From Dunaliella salina (lineage: Eukaryota > Chlorophyta > Chlorophyceae > Chlamydomonadales > Dunaliellaceae), in NCBI GenBank assembly GCA_002284615.2, contig MU069637.1:101654-137902 (forward strand): a stretch of 36,249 bases of DNA, read 5' to 3'. Below the pieces are notes generated by a model. It was not told where the DNA came from and ran no database searches. It saw nothing but the letters and a program-made list of their open reading frames with translations. The translations under genes were made by a program, and so were the position numbers. Shown piece by piece: positions 10,401 through 17,767 of the stretch (positions within the stretch are counted from its first letter, which is position 1; every line of letters starts with the position of its first letter).

Positions 10401-13400
10401 AAATTGCACCAATTCAAGGTTACAGGTTACAGCAAAGAAGGCCTCCAGTCAAAACGACTGAATGCTAGTAATTCAGGATCTGAAGCGAACATCAATGAGC
10501 CCTTCCCTCAATCTTCCTTTCAGGAGTAAACATGAATACTCACAATTCTGTGGCGTTGTTTGTTGGTGCTGAGTCTCCTACTCAGGTAGTCCGCTCACCA
10601 GGGGCAGCACTGGCAAGGGTCATAGGTACCCCAACCCACCCACCCTCACGCAAAGGCACACACATGCATGCACGTACACGTGTGCGCACACACTCACATG
10701 TCGCGCAGAGAAGCACAACAAAGCGGATCCCAAGGACATCCCAGCAACCCTGGACAAGAAGACGGCGGCAGAGGCAAAGCTGGATCGTGAGTGACGTGTA
10801 AGAATTAGAGCTGCAGCAGAAGGAAATCTGGATGCTTAGTAACATGTAAATTAGAGTGCAGCAGAGGGAAAGCAGGATTATTGGATTGTGTTGTGTATTA
10901 GAATTGCAGCAAAGGAAAGCTGGATTGTGGGGCAGTGTCCTGCAAATTAAACTTGCAGCAAAGGGAAAGCTGGACAGTGGGATTGCGTCATGTAATTAGA
11001 GCTGCAGCAGAGGGAAAGCCGAATGGCGGGATTCTATCGCGCGAATCAGAGCTGCAGCGGAGGAAAAGCTGGATTGTTGGTTTGTGAGTGTCGCGCAAAT
11101 CAGTGCTGCAGCAGGGGGAAAGCTGGATTGTGGGAGCGCGAGTTTTGTGCAATCAGCGCTGCAGCAGGAGATCAGCTGGATTGTGGGAACGTGAGTGTCG
11201 TACACATTAGAGCTGCAGTTGACGGAAAAATGCATTGCGGATCATGTCGTGTATTTAGAGCCACAGCAATGGGAAGGCTGGATTGTGGGAGCGTGAGTGT
11301 TGTGAAATTAGAGGTGCAGCACAGGCAAAGCTTGGTTGTATTTTTTGTCTCAATTACAGCTGCAGCAGAGGGAAAGCTGGATCGGGGGATCGTGCCATGA
11401 AGATAAGAGCTGCAGCAGATGGTCAGCTGAATCATGAGTTTCGCGCAAATACAAGCAGCACTTTCTTGTGCTTGCCCAGCAAGCCAAGTCACGTTGGCAT
11501 GACCATATCTAGCTTCAAATGATGGTGCATGTGGGAAGGCTTGATCTCAGCGAGGAAGTGAAATGAACTGGAGCCTTTGCAGAATTTTGCAGGAGCATGT
11601 GCAAGAGATGCTGCTGGTCTTCAACATCAAAGTTTGTAGCATAATCAAGTATGCTAGCAGTTGAGAATTTCGATACGATCTCCACCTTGCGCAGTTCTGG
11701 AAAAAAAAATACTGATGCTGCTGGTCTACAGCATCAACTTTGCAGCAGCTTTAAGTATGCCAGCAGAACTGGAATTTTGGATGCCATCATGGCCTTGCTC
11801 AGGTCTGGAGAGGAGCTTTACTGATGCTGAAGCAGAGGTGTTTGCAGCACTCACCATGCTCATCAATGACACTGATATATTACCAGAATTGGAATTTAGA
11901 TGCAATCATGGCCTTGCTCAGGTCTGGAGAGGAACTACAAGGATGCTGAAGCAAAGGTGTTTGCAACACTGACCATGCTCATCAATGACACTAGAACATC
12001 AGCAAGTTTGGAATTTGGATACAATCATGGCCTTGCTCAGGTCTGGCGGGGAGGTTTAAGAAAGCATAAGCAGGATCCTTTTGCATTAGAATCACTGATG
12101 CCGCTGGCCTTCAGCATCAAACTTTGCAGCAGCATCAAGTACGCCAGCAAAACTGGGTTGTTGGTTGCAATCATGGCCTCGCTCAGGTCTCCAAAGGAAC
12201 TTCAAGGAAGCTGAAGCAGAGGTGTTCGCAGCACTCACCATGCTCATCAACGACACCGTGATTATCAAAGACTACCACAGCCAATGCTTGGAGATTATGG
12301 AGGTGTGCAAGCTTGTGAAAAGGCGCTACAGTGTGCTCACTAGACTAGCAGGCTAGCAGTCAGTCGTTTTGACTGGAGGCCTTGTAACCTTGTAACCTAC
12401 AGTGTGCACACCTACATCAAGGCAGCAAGCAGTGTCGCTGTGTCTGCATGCCTTGCATGCATTTGTGTGTCTGCTCGTTTCAATTACATTCAGTATGTCA
12501 GCATTTCGTTCGCCTGCATTGCCTAATTGTGTTAAGCGTGTCTGCATGTAGTGTGTCTGCATGTAGTGTGTCTGCATGTAGTGTGTCTGCTTGCCTGGCA
12601 TTTCTTTTCAACTAGTGATGGACATGCACTAAGTGTGAGCGCATGCCTAGACTGGGAATCGGGTGAAATGGTGGCGCTGTTTTCCCCACCACTTTTGGTT
12701 CAAGCATTCATGTGCTTACTCCTTTCATAGTGGTCCGCACTATTTTAGGCTCCCTGATCCAGAATTGTTGTGCAGCAGCGGGCACACAGGCCTGTTACAC
12801 TGTGTGCCTGTCTCCTTGGGCACTTTATGTCAGATGCACAGTGTATACATATGACATGAATCGTGTTGTCTCTGCTCTTTTTGCACATTGCAGAACACAT
12901 TCTCCCGGGCAAGGACTGTATTCCGAGGGTGAGTTAAAAGCCAGCCAGCATAAATGTTGTCAACGGTGCACAGCTGACAAGGATGTGTGAGAGCTGAGCC
13001 AAATAGTTATGGAAAAACACAAGCAGCTCCATCTGTCCTGATTTAGTGCATTTTCCACCCAGGTGATTTTTAAACTGCATTGCACTGGATCAAGCAACAA
13101 TCAGCGCTCAGGGGGGGTTTAACTGAGGCCCACCAGAAATCTCTCACCCGTGACCTCAAATTTGACCACGTGTGACCTCAAATTTGACCATCTTGCCCAT
13201 CAAATTCCAGAATAAGAAGCATATCACTGGTTTGTTTTGGAATTCGACGGGCAGGGGTGATCTATGCCAGATCAAAGCTTGGCAGGAGGTCTGGAAAATC
13301 TCGGAACTTCGACCCCGGATTTTGAATTTGCGTATGATTACAAAAATTTTTGATAAGGAGGGTCAAAAGAAAAGTAATGGATGTCATGCCCAAATTTTGG

Positions 13401-15638
13401 GTGGGCCCCCCATGACCCACCCACCACCCCCAAAACCCTTTCCAGTTCCCAATGTAGGCAATAAGGGTACCAATCTACTCCTCTTTGAATTCCCTGTCCA
13501 CCTGCGTACTCAATACATTGGAAGAATGAGTTGCAACAGAGTTATGAGGCAAAAAACTGAGCTGCAGTTGCCCATGCATGCCTGTACAAAAGTGGCTTGC
13601 AAGTCCACAAGCTGCCATCCCGACTTCACCATGCCAGGACATATTATGCATCGCCACTGTCATGGAGATTTGGATATGTTCGCTGCATGTTTGCCTTCAC
13701 ACCCCCAGCAACCTATACCCGTGCGCATGTGGCACTGACTCTGATTCATGCACAGAGACCCCTCCCTTTTACCCAATTTGCTCAAAGAAGGTGCCGATCA
13801 ACAGTTCTTGAGCTCAGGAACTCCGTGATGTGATTATAATTCTGTTGTAATGGCTCACAACAACTTCATCTTGGAGGGCCAAAAAGTCGACCCCCCCAAA
13901 CCACCCACCACCTCCCATCTCCTCCAATTGGACCCATATATATACCAATTGATAGCTCTCGGTGTCAATAATTGAATTGTACAGTTTTAAAAGAAAAAAG
14001 GAAAGAAAACTACGTAGGCAGAGGAACTCTCCCTACATCAATTTAGGAAGAGGAGACACATTGGCTCAAAAAGAGCTGTGTGCCCCCTCCACCACAAGGT
14101 ATGAAAAAGAGAATTCTAATGTGGATCTGGAGGGTTACTAGAAGCACCTGGCTCTAGAACCTGGCTGTGGAAAGTATTCTTGTTTTCAATAGCGCGGCGT
14201 GTGGTGACTAGTTTGTGGGCATATTGAACAGAGTGGGCATGAAGTTGTTGAGCAAGCTTTCAAAATGATTGACCCCTGACGTCCAAAAGTTCTGCTTTCT
14301 GGACCCTCCTGTTGTAATGCAAAAAAATATGAAAAAAGGCTCACGGGAAGTGCTCCCTGAGTGAAAACAGAAATGAGTGCCAGTGGTCTACCTCATCAAC
14401 CCTGACCCAGCCAGACCACTGATTGACCCCATTTCTTTGCAATGATTCCTGCTAAATCACTGCTACATGCCTGAGGGTACATTTGACAAAATGGGTTAGG
14501 GTAAAAAGTTGCAATTTTTCACCATATTTTTTTTCCCCTTTTCCCCCTGTTGGAGCACCCAAGCTCACACACTGAGCCGATTTTTAACTCCTTCTTTTGT
14601 CAGAGTTGTGCCTTTTTAACCATGGAACAAGCCTGTGTAAAAAGTTTTGGGGATGGTGCAGCCAGGAGGGCCCTATAAGTTCCCTGAAGTGTAACCCCCC
14701 AAAACAGGCACTGTGACACCCATGGGAGGCCCGCCTTAACAAGTGAGCAAGCTCTGGCAGTGCAGCTCCACATCGCTCTCTGAGTGACTTTGCCTCAATT
14801 TAACGTCACATGCTTCTATGTAACTTCGTGCTTTTGTTTAACATCGCAAAGGATGCCCCCTAAGAGCATGCAAGCGGACGATGCTTCTTAGAGGCAGAAC
14901 ATGCAAGCAGATAATGCCTTTGAAAGGATGTACATGTACGAGCAGTGAGTTCCAGCCCCTGTTTGATTTGAGTAGTGCTTCCAAGGACACTCTTTTGAGG
15001 ATTGTTTCTTTGCAAACCATGGATAGGGAGTAAATGTCAACAGGGGAATGGTGCTCTTCAATTTGCAGGCAGGCGCAGGCTGCCAGCGCACCACCCCAAA
15101 CAGCAGAGCAGCCCTCAGCCCCAACCTGGTGAGTAAACTTTGGGTGCTGTGGAATGGTAAGGCTTCAATCGTATGAAACTTTGGGTGCTGTGGATTTGAC
15201 AGCTTTCTGGTTGAATGGTAAGTCCTGAATCAGGTCCTGAATCCTGTCTGCTATTAGTGTTATAGGATACTTTGACAAAGGGATGGCTTCTACAGCTTTC
15301 TCATGGAATGGTACAAATTGGAAATGCTGTTTGCTGTCAGGCTGCCTTGAGTAAGGGTTCCATTTCACGGCCTGTCTGCTTGGATGGTACGAGTAAAATG
15401 CTCTCTACTGTGATTTTGCAGGGTTTGCGCTTCTTTTCCAGGAAGCTGTCGCTAAGCAAGCCTTGCATATCGTTTGCTGAAGCCTTCAGTAAAGTTTCTA
15501 AACGCCTCTGTAAATGGTGTCTCATGGCCTTTAAGTGAATGGGTTTATCTTGCCGCAACCCGCAGGTATGCTGAGGCCAAGGCAAACGCAGATGCCCATG
15601 CAACAGGCAGCGAGCATGCTTATGAAAGTGACAACTGA
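1361..15638 (+). CDS. BAR-A: BAR-domain protein gene, upstream tandem paralog (span, partial)
   Basis: This is the span of a split gene paralogous to BAR-B. Exons supported are 3 (1361-1426), 8 (10709-10786), 9 (12187-12302), 10 (12894-12928), 11 (15069-15128) and 12 (15566-15638), with a doubtful exon 7 (9462-9534). Exons 8, 9 and 10 have exactly the same lengths and phases as in BAR-B. Exon 9 is identical at about 16 of 38 residues. BAR proteins form crescent-shaped helical dimers that bind curved membranes, usually in endocytosis or vesicle traffic; that role is inferred from family knowledge. The exon 3 to exon 8 interval (about 9.3 kb) is filled with transposons and satellites. Exons 1, 2 and 4-6 were not found, so the gene may be very diverged, may have lost exons, or may be a pseudogene. 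The C-terminal region lacks the NPF motif of BAR-B. Confidence 0.72.
1612..2040. repeat. Tandem satellite, about 159-bp unit, nearly three copies
   Basis: Units begin at about 1612, 1770 and 1930 with tgatcgttttgg. Each contains the phrase gtcatcctgccagctgcagc followed by cttgac. The second and third copies are more similar to each other than to the first. The array lies inside the presumed BAR-A intron 3 and ends just before the hAT element. Confidence 0.9.
2125..2749. mobile_element. pogo/Tc1-mariner-like element nested in the hAT left end
   Basis: A perfect 20-bp inverted repeat, cagtataccgtagcgacact, lies at 2125-2144 and (inverted) 2730-2749. The right flank begins TA. The left flank ends in T where the restored hAT end would read TA, so a TA target duplication with one lost base is the simplest reading. 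CAGT ends with TA targets fit pogo-like elements. Subterminal tacgag words recur on both sides. The GC-rich interior has a minus-strand open frame (2331-2603) that may be a transposase C-terminal remnant, but it is too degenerate to assign. Confidence 0.8.
2877..3269 (+). pseudogene. hAT transposase N-terminal relic with BED-type zinc finger
   Basis: An open frame from 2877 encodes a short N-terminal region and then CKGCMSLISPANPSQAL. It is interrupted by TAG at 3111-3113 and continues in frame with HSLTC to about 3269. The order Cys-x2-Cys, a Ser/Pro stretch, His and Cys is the layout of a BED zinc finger, the DNA-binding module at the start of hAT transposases. The in-frame stop and the absence of the catalytic core make it a dead relic. 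Its position inside the CAGGG ends agrees with the hAT call. Confidence 0.65.
3718..4530. repeat. Diverged segmental duplication, copy 1
   Basis: This segment is collinear with 5250-6440. Shared landmarks in order are gcagctgcctggct near the start, gcaccatcacggcttc (3893 and 5363), agccaga(t/g)(c/t)tggtta, the cccatggga stretch (4074 and 5848), and actcagcagcctcctgca (4333 and 6140). Divergence and indels are substantial, so the duplication is old. It carries a minus-strand coding-like fragment, listed separately. Confidence 0.75.
4230..4440 (-). pseudogene. Conserved coding-like fragment in duplication copy 1, unknown family
   Basis: The minus strand reads RVNKRMSVTVHVQSEVQEAA, then ECCHIW and, further on, SIAESQA. 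The equivalent region of copy 2 reads EVNERLSAMMNVQAELQEAA then EYCHSW, and later FTAESQA. Conservation of a helical, charged peptide in the same frame of two old copies suggests that a protein was once encoded. No family is recognised, and no intact gene remains. Confidence 0.4.
4650..5245. repeat. Degenerate tandem repeats between the two duplicated segments
   Basis: Related blocks at about 4740-4825, 5080-5150 and 5175-5245 share the order gaggt/gaggca, cac(a/t)..., gaggagt..gtacag and gatgaaa-gctgg. A second word family, ttcacctcat..ggccatcactctt, occurs at 4650-4740 and 4985-5060. The units are irregular and partly inverted relative to each other. Confidence 0.6.
5980..6230 (-). pseudogene. 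Conserved coding-like fragment in duplication copy 2, unknown family
   Basis: The minus strand shows EVNERLSAMMNVQAELQEAA then EYCHSWVQ and a stop. After a possible AG it continues with KALEFTAESQAGKRKQ and a lysine-rich helix ending LEVHQ before a GT (gtacat). The pattern could be two exons of a minus-strand gene or transposon. It is better preserved than copy 1, but no complete gene can be assembled. Confidence 0.4.
6272..6367. mobile_element. 96-bp hairpin (MITE-like) insertion
   Basis: The ends gtcaaacaccacattagcac (6272-6291) and its inverted partner (6348-6367) match at 19 of 20 positions. The paralogous duplication copy 1 reads straight through this point (about 4455-4475) without the hairpin, so it is an insertion. 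No clear target-site duplication is visible. Confidence 0.65.
6895..7560 (+). repeat. Dispersed repeat R1, copy 1
   Basis: About 650 bp are collinear with 13380-13985. Shared landmarks include aagggtacc, the gcaacagagttatg-type phrase (7073 and 13533), tggc(c/t)tgcaagtcc, a cccatgtggca(t/c)tgactct-type phrase, and a terminal ggtcccatatata..ccaat followed by gatagctctc. No terminal inverted repeat or intact frame is recognised. The family is unknown. Confidence 0.8.
7947..8035. repeat. Inverted repeat, 23-bp arms, possible small MITE
   Basis: ctttcgtcagctagtgccag continues to 7969 and pairs with 8013-8035 with one mismatch, leaving a 43-bp loop. The sequence just beyond it (8036-8110, gatctatgccaggtcacagg and tttcgacccc) matches the upstream part of R1 copy 2 at 13255-13320, so the hairpin abuts a partial R1 copy. 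Confidence 0.75.
8111..9461. other. Intronic/intergenic sequence, no supported gene
   Basis: The stretch is AT-rich to about 8600, then contains a long minus-strand open frame (8607-9494) with no recognisable family and poor composition, judged spurious. A peptide resembling BAR-B exon 6 occurs at 9233-9260 (MKPLLAHSLS) but has no splice sites. Confidence 0.5.
9462..9534 (+). CDS. BAR-A, doubtful exon 7
   Basis: A strong pyrimidine tract and AG (ctcttcttttcag) precede 73 nt of open frame. BAR-B exon 7 is also 73 nt. The phase is correct for joining to BAR-A exon 8. The encoded RPHLRADQQEQTEVEKEW is only weakly similar to the BAR-B exon (K/R-rich with RLDVDAKRR). The position after the exon reads cag then CTGAGTAGG, which would be a perfect donor if C were G. 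The exon is therefore either broken or coincidental. Confidence 0.25.
9752..9815. repeat. (CAT)n tract with inverted partner
   Basis: Six CAT triplets at about 9753-9771 are followed 25 bases later by gatgatgatgctc, giving a small potential hairpin. No function is indicated. Confidence 0.6.
10418..10461 (+). repeat. Short dispersed repeat SR, copy 1
   Basis: The sequence is ggttacaggttacagcaaag followed by gcctccagtcaaaacgactg. The final 15 bases form an imperfect palindrome (cagtc, aaaac, gactg). Copies lie at 12360-12398 (minus) and 30612-30655 (plus). The first two copies are followed, on their own strand, by CTAG a few bases after the palindrome. A Helitron-like 3' end is one possible reading but is not demonstrated. 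Confidence 0.8.
10709..10786 (+). CDS. BAR-A exon 8
   Basis: A 78-nt exon between gtcgcgcag and gtgagtgac. Its entry and exit phases equal those of BAR-B exon 8, which is also 78 nt. The encoded EKHNKADPKD...LDKKTAAEAK aligns without gaps to EKLQKASDKE...LEEKKRTAEEK, identical at about 10 of 26 positions. This is the helix-2 region of the BAR coiled coil. The last bases and the donor are the seed of the tandem array that follows. Confidence 0.85.
10765..11455 (+). repeat. Minisatellite made of copies of the exon 8 end plus its 5' splice site
   Basis: The first unit is the genuine junction: gcggcagaggcaaagctgga, then tc, then the donor gtgagtgacgtg, then attagagct. About 13 degenerate units of 46-54 bp follow, each reading gcagcagagggaaagctgga, a short variable part (often gtgagtgtcg) and attagagct. 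Several units keep a usable-looking gtgagtg. The array therefore grew from the exon-intron boundary. Confidence 0.9.
11580..12186 (+). repeat. Array copying the acceptor and first part of BAR-A exon 9
   Basis: The phrase catggccttgctcaggtctg recurs with acceptor-like junctions before 11803, 11922 and 12041 (period 119 bp), and in the true exon at 12187. The first two copies encode close variants of the exon start, for example DAEAEVFAALTMLINDT. The third has an in-frame TAA. None keeps the exon's end or its donor. A linked block, gctggtctacagcatcaac, recurs near 11607, 11720 and 12100. Confidence 0.9.
12187..12302 (+). CDS. BAR-A exon 9
   Basis: A 116-nt exon between gctcag and gtgtgc, entering in phase 1 and leaving in phase 0 exactly like BAR-B exon 9 (116 nt). 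It encodes LQRNFKEAEAEVFAALTMLI...KDYHSQCLEIME, aligned without gaps to LFTTYKTEEIEVFKALELLC...KAYSKAVLEVMQ. About 16 of 38 residues are identical, including EVF, AL, D, K-x-Y and LE-x-M. This is the strongest single proof that two paralogs exist. Confidence 0.88.
12360..12398 (-). repeat. Short dispersed repeat SR, copy 2 (inverted)
   Basis: The plus strand reads cagtcgttttgactggaggc then cttgtaaccttgtaacc, the reverse complement of the copies at 10418 and 30612. It lies in BAR-A intron 9. BAR-A exons 8 and 9 lie between copies 1 and 2, so the inverted pair is unlikely to delimit one transposon. Confidence 0.8.
12538..12590. repeat. 15-bp tandem repeat
   Basis: The unit gtgtctgcatgtagt is repeated about 3.5 times within BAR-A intron 9. 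The copies are nearly identical. Confidence 0.9.
12894..12928 (+). CDS. BAR-A exon 10
   Basis: A 35-nt exon between cattgcag and gtgagtta, entering in phase 0 and leaving after two bases (gg), as in BAR-B exon 10 (35 nt). It encodes NTFSRARTVFR against GAFSIASEAFY in BAR-B. Short, but the length, phase, shared FS-x-A and F, and good splice sites agree. Confidence 0.75.
13235..13985 (+). repeat. Dispersed repeat R1, copy 2
   Basis: Collinear with copy 1 (6895-7560), with a longer left part, gatctatgccagatcaaagc and acttcgaccccgg, that is also seen at 8036-8110. A 188-codon open frame (13172-13738) overlaps it but is not conserved as a protein in copy 1, so it is treated as chance. It lies in BAR-A intron 10. 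Confidence 0.8.
13990..14260 (-). mobile_element. LINE 3'-end fragment, copy C
   Basis: The minus strand encodes KLAQQLHAHSVQYAHKLVTT, then RRAIENKN and EPGASSNPPDPH before a stop and a 3' untranslated tail. It matches LINE copies A, B and D. The 3' end is a pyrimidine-rich run (plus strand aaaagaaaaaaggaaagaaa). 5'-truncated, as is usual for LINEs, and inserted at the edge of R1 copy 2. Confidence 0.85.
14261..15068. other. BAR-A intron 10, downstream part
   Basis: No gene or recognised element is seen. C-rich and T-rich runs occur near 14520-14550. The last 300 bases contain aacatgcaagcagat-like short repeats and end with the exon 11 acceptor. Confidence 0.5.
15069..15128 (+). CDS. BAR-A exon 11 (Gln/Ala/Pro-rich, no NPF)
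   Basis: A 60-nt exon between atttgcag and gtgagtaa. It completes the split codon from exon 10 to Gly and encodes QAQAASAPPQTAEQPSAPT, then leaves tg for exon 12. BAR-B exon 11 has the same phases and also starts Gly-Gln and ends with tg, but is 51 nt and contains NPF. This is a flexible linker after the BAR domain. Confidence 0.75.
15566..15638 (+). CDS. BAR-A exon 12 (C terminus)
   Basis: After the acceptor aacccgcag, the split codon gives Trp, and the exon encodes YAEAKANADAHATGSEHAYE followed by SDN and TGA. BAR-B ends with the same frame: Trp-Tyr, then SEHINYDSDN and TAA. The shared W-Y start and SEH..Y-(E/D)-SDN end make this the true terminal exon. The other long frame through this exon is spurious. 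Confidence 0.82.
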
Positions 15639-16415
15639 CGTGGCTGCCAAGGCAAAAGAGGAAGAGAACATGGTGATGCCTTGTCTTTTGTTTACGATCA
15701 AGCTAAAGCAGCGAGTCTCCTCCTTGAAAGGAGATGGAGGTATAGAAATGTACATATGGCGTACAGTACTCCTCACAGGTGTAAATTCAATCCACTGCAA
15801 TGCTTTCCTCCCTGGAGCGTGATGATCCATGGCCCTAGGAAGCACAGCACATCCCTTGCAAAATTGCTGCATTGTGCGCAGCAGCCATTTCCAATCAGAG
15901 GTGTGATCTGCATGTTTTATCGACATTCAAACAGTTTTCATTTTTATTGTTTGTCTCGGTGGAAAGGTAAGGTTACATTTATCCGCCTACGAAGGCAGCT
16001 AGACGGGGACTTAGAGGCCTTGGTAGAAAGGCTTTATTGAACTCAATCTTTCTTTGTCATGTACGTGTTCGGATGTTTCTGGCTTACATACTTTTGTGTT
16101 CTGATGCAGCGTGGCTGTTGCATGGTTTTTTAATGCGTGTTTCTGCTTTCAATCACTACTGATCATGATTAACTTCCGGCAAGTTGGAAAAACCTTTTCC
16201 CCTCAGCACTGGAGCACACAGAAGCCCATTGCACTGCAACACGAGACTCCGAAACGTCTCAAATGGCAAGTAGAAAAATGAAAAGTGCCAGCTAGCCTGA
16301 GAAGACGGAAGTGTCGCAATAATACCATAATACACTTTGCCTTTGAGCTCATAAGCCTTTCTTTACGCTCAATTATCAACAACAACAAACAACAAAGAAA
16401 ATAAGGGATTCATAC
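15639..16415. other. BAR-A 3' flank and intergenic sequence
   Basis: TGTAA at 15780-15784, 142 bases after the BAR-A stop, is a candidate polyadenylation signal of the green-algal type. The rest holds no recognised gene. A caacaacaaacaacaaa run at 16379-16396 precedes the LINE fragment. Confidence 0.4.
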
Positions 16416-16613
16416 ATGCGCATCCCACCAAATCTCATCCACACAGCCATGCAAAAAGGGGCTCTAGTAACCCAGGAAAACATGGCTTTACCCCTGAATT
16501 ACAACCCCAGCCACCTCCAATACTGGAGTGAACACCCTCAAGATAGGGTATATGGAGCAACCCATAATGCTTTCTCCTACGAATTTACGAAAGAATCCCT
16601 AAACACCAACAAT
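16416..16613 (+). pseudogene. LINE-type 5' open frame fragment, left part
   Basis: The frame encodes IPPNLIHTAMQKGALVTQEN, then a LPLNYNPSHLQYWSEHPQD segment and a stop after LNTNN. Composition and phrasing are those of a mobile-element polyprotein. A second piece in the same orientation resumes at 17247. The two look like halves of one frame separated by a roughly 0.63-kb insertion. Assignment to the same LINE family as copies A-D is an inference. Confidence 0.45.
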
Positions 16614-16653
16614 TAAACGGTGCATGTCTTCTTGGGGAGCATGAGCCCGGCGG

Positions 16654-17139
16654 CTATGCCGCATTGTGCGCGCGCGTAAAGTACCTGGGCCTAGGGTTCC
16701 CAGCATACTCAGCAATGCACACCTCCCACAGGTCCCAAGCAGCATTCATGTCCCGGTGCATCCGGTACGCAGGCGTGGTTTGTGCACACGTGCGCACCTT
16801 CTGCCCAGGACTGCTGCTTGAACCTCTCCCTCCACACTCTTCACCCTCTTCTTCCTCTACATCTATGCCTCCCCATTCCGTACATCCTTGCTCGGAGGGC
16901 ATCGGCTGCTCCTCCTCCTCCTCCTCACCCACGCCCTTCCCTTGCTGCTGCTCCCCTGCCGCCGCCTCCTCCATCATGCCCTTCCCCTGCTGCTGCTGCT
17001 CCTCCTCCTCCTCCTCACCCACGCCCTCCCCTTGCTGCTGCTCCCCTGCCGCCGCCTCCTCCATCATGCCCTCCCCCTGCTGCTGCTCCCCTGCCTCCTC
17101 CTCATCACCCATGCCCTCCCCTTGCTGCTGCTCCCCTGC

Positions 17140-17214
<75 letters not shown>
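16654..17214 (-). pseudogene. Fanzor/TnpB-like C-terminal relic fused to a Glu/Gln repeat
   Basis: The minus-strand frame ends YRMHRDMNAAWDLWEV, then VCIAEYAGNPRPRYFTRAH and a stop near 16654. The HRD-x-NAA block (16720-16770) matches the RuvC-III motif of TnpB-family and eukaryotic Fanzor proteins, in which the Asp is catalytic, and a short Pro-Arg-Pro tail is common after it. Only one Cys (RTC) remains of the expected zinc ribbon. Upstream, the frame is a tandem repeat of EEEE, QQQ and GEG/GMMEEAAAG units and then the (CA)n tract. RuvC-I, RuvC-II and the guide-RNA-binding part are absent. A non-Fanzor origin is possible. Confidence 0.5.
16905..17140. repeat. GC-rich minisatellite (ctgctgctcccctgccgccg type)
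   Basis: Degenerate units combine tgctgctcccctgccgccgc, ctcctccatcatgccct and ctcctcctcctcacccacgc blocks, repeated three to four times. On the minus strand it encodes the Glu/Gln/Gly repeat of the Fanzor-like frame. Confidence 0.85.

Positions 17215-17215
<1 letters not shown>
17143..17215. repeat. (AC)n microsatellite
   Basis: About 36 uninterrupted AC dinucleotides immediately follow the GC-rich minisatellite. Confidence 0.98.
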
Positions 17216-17219
<4 letters not shown>

Positions 17220-17246
17220 CTCCTCAAGCTAGGGACATACATCTCA

Positions 17247-17366
17247 ATATGTCCAATTTGTGATGACTATGTGATGTACCTTACCCTCAAACACGCCATT
17301 TACTCTGCAATGCAACAAAATAAACGCAACAGCAACCTCCATGTTCAAACTGGGGAGGCCGTATAA
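17247..17366 (+). pseudogene. LINE-type open frame fragment, right part
   Basis: The frame reads ISICPICDDYVMYLTLKHAI then YSAMQQNKRN before ending at the TAA near 17366. The orientation and style match the fragment at 16416-16613. Together they flank the Fanzor-like segment and microsatellite, which suggests that the latter inserted into an older mobile element. Confidence 0.4.
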
Positions 17367-17570
17367 TAAGGTAAGGGGTACATTGCTATGTATGCCGCAA
17401 GCGGGCATCTGAGCGGAATCCCTTAATTCTAACCGGTAGGATCAGGGCTGGTCCTGGGAGGCCGTATGAGCACAAATCCGTACTCTAAACTCCTTATTGC
17501 CTACCCTCGCCTCTGTTGCACTGTGAACCATGCCCTCAGCAACTCTTAACTGCATCAGAAATTTCTGGCC

Positions 17571-17767
17571 TCGGCTGAACAGCGGCTGATGTGGCTGTTG
17601 TCAGCCATATGGAGTATCGGCTGAAAGTGCGGCTGAAATTTCCCATTCAGCCGTGAGCAAAGAGAGTCCACGGCTGAAAACCCCACGGCTGAACACGGCT
17701 GATTTCAGCCGCAACAGCCGCACTTCTTCATGTGTACTTTTGAGTCTCTTACACGGCTGATGCGGCT
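17571..17767. repeat. Cluster of CGGCTGA words in both orientations
   Basis: About ten copies of CGGCTGA or its reverse complement TCAGCCG lie within 200 bp, with variable spacing. There is no coding frame. Such clusters resemble the subterminal binding-site arrays of some DNA transposons, but no terminal repeats were found. Confidence 0.75.

Noticed and set aside
10765..11455. CRISPR-like array (regular short repeats with variable parts)
   Set aside because: Repeats are degenerate, spacers are themselves repeated, the genome is eukaryotic with introns, and the unit is explained by the exon 8 junction.
10418..12398. A single transposon bounded by the inverted SR copies
   Set aside because: The interval contains two conserved exons of BAR-A, and a third solitary SR copy exists elsewhere, so these are separate insertions.
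13172..13738. 188-codon open frame
   Set aside because: It lies in repeat R1, and the corresponding frame is not conserved across the other R1 copies.
15535..15822. Open frame with MLRPRQTQMPMQQAASMLMK that looks like a protein N terminus
   Set aside because: The BAR-A terminal exon uses a different frame here, confirmed by its match to the BAR-B C terminus.
16664..17366. Three long Pro/Ser/Leu-rich plus-strand frames
   Set aside because: They read the GC-rich minisatellite and (AC)n tract. Only the minus strand shows a family-like motif.
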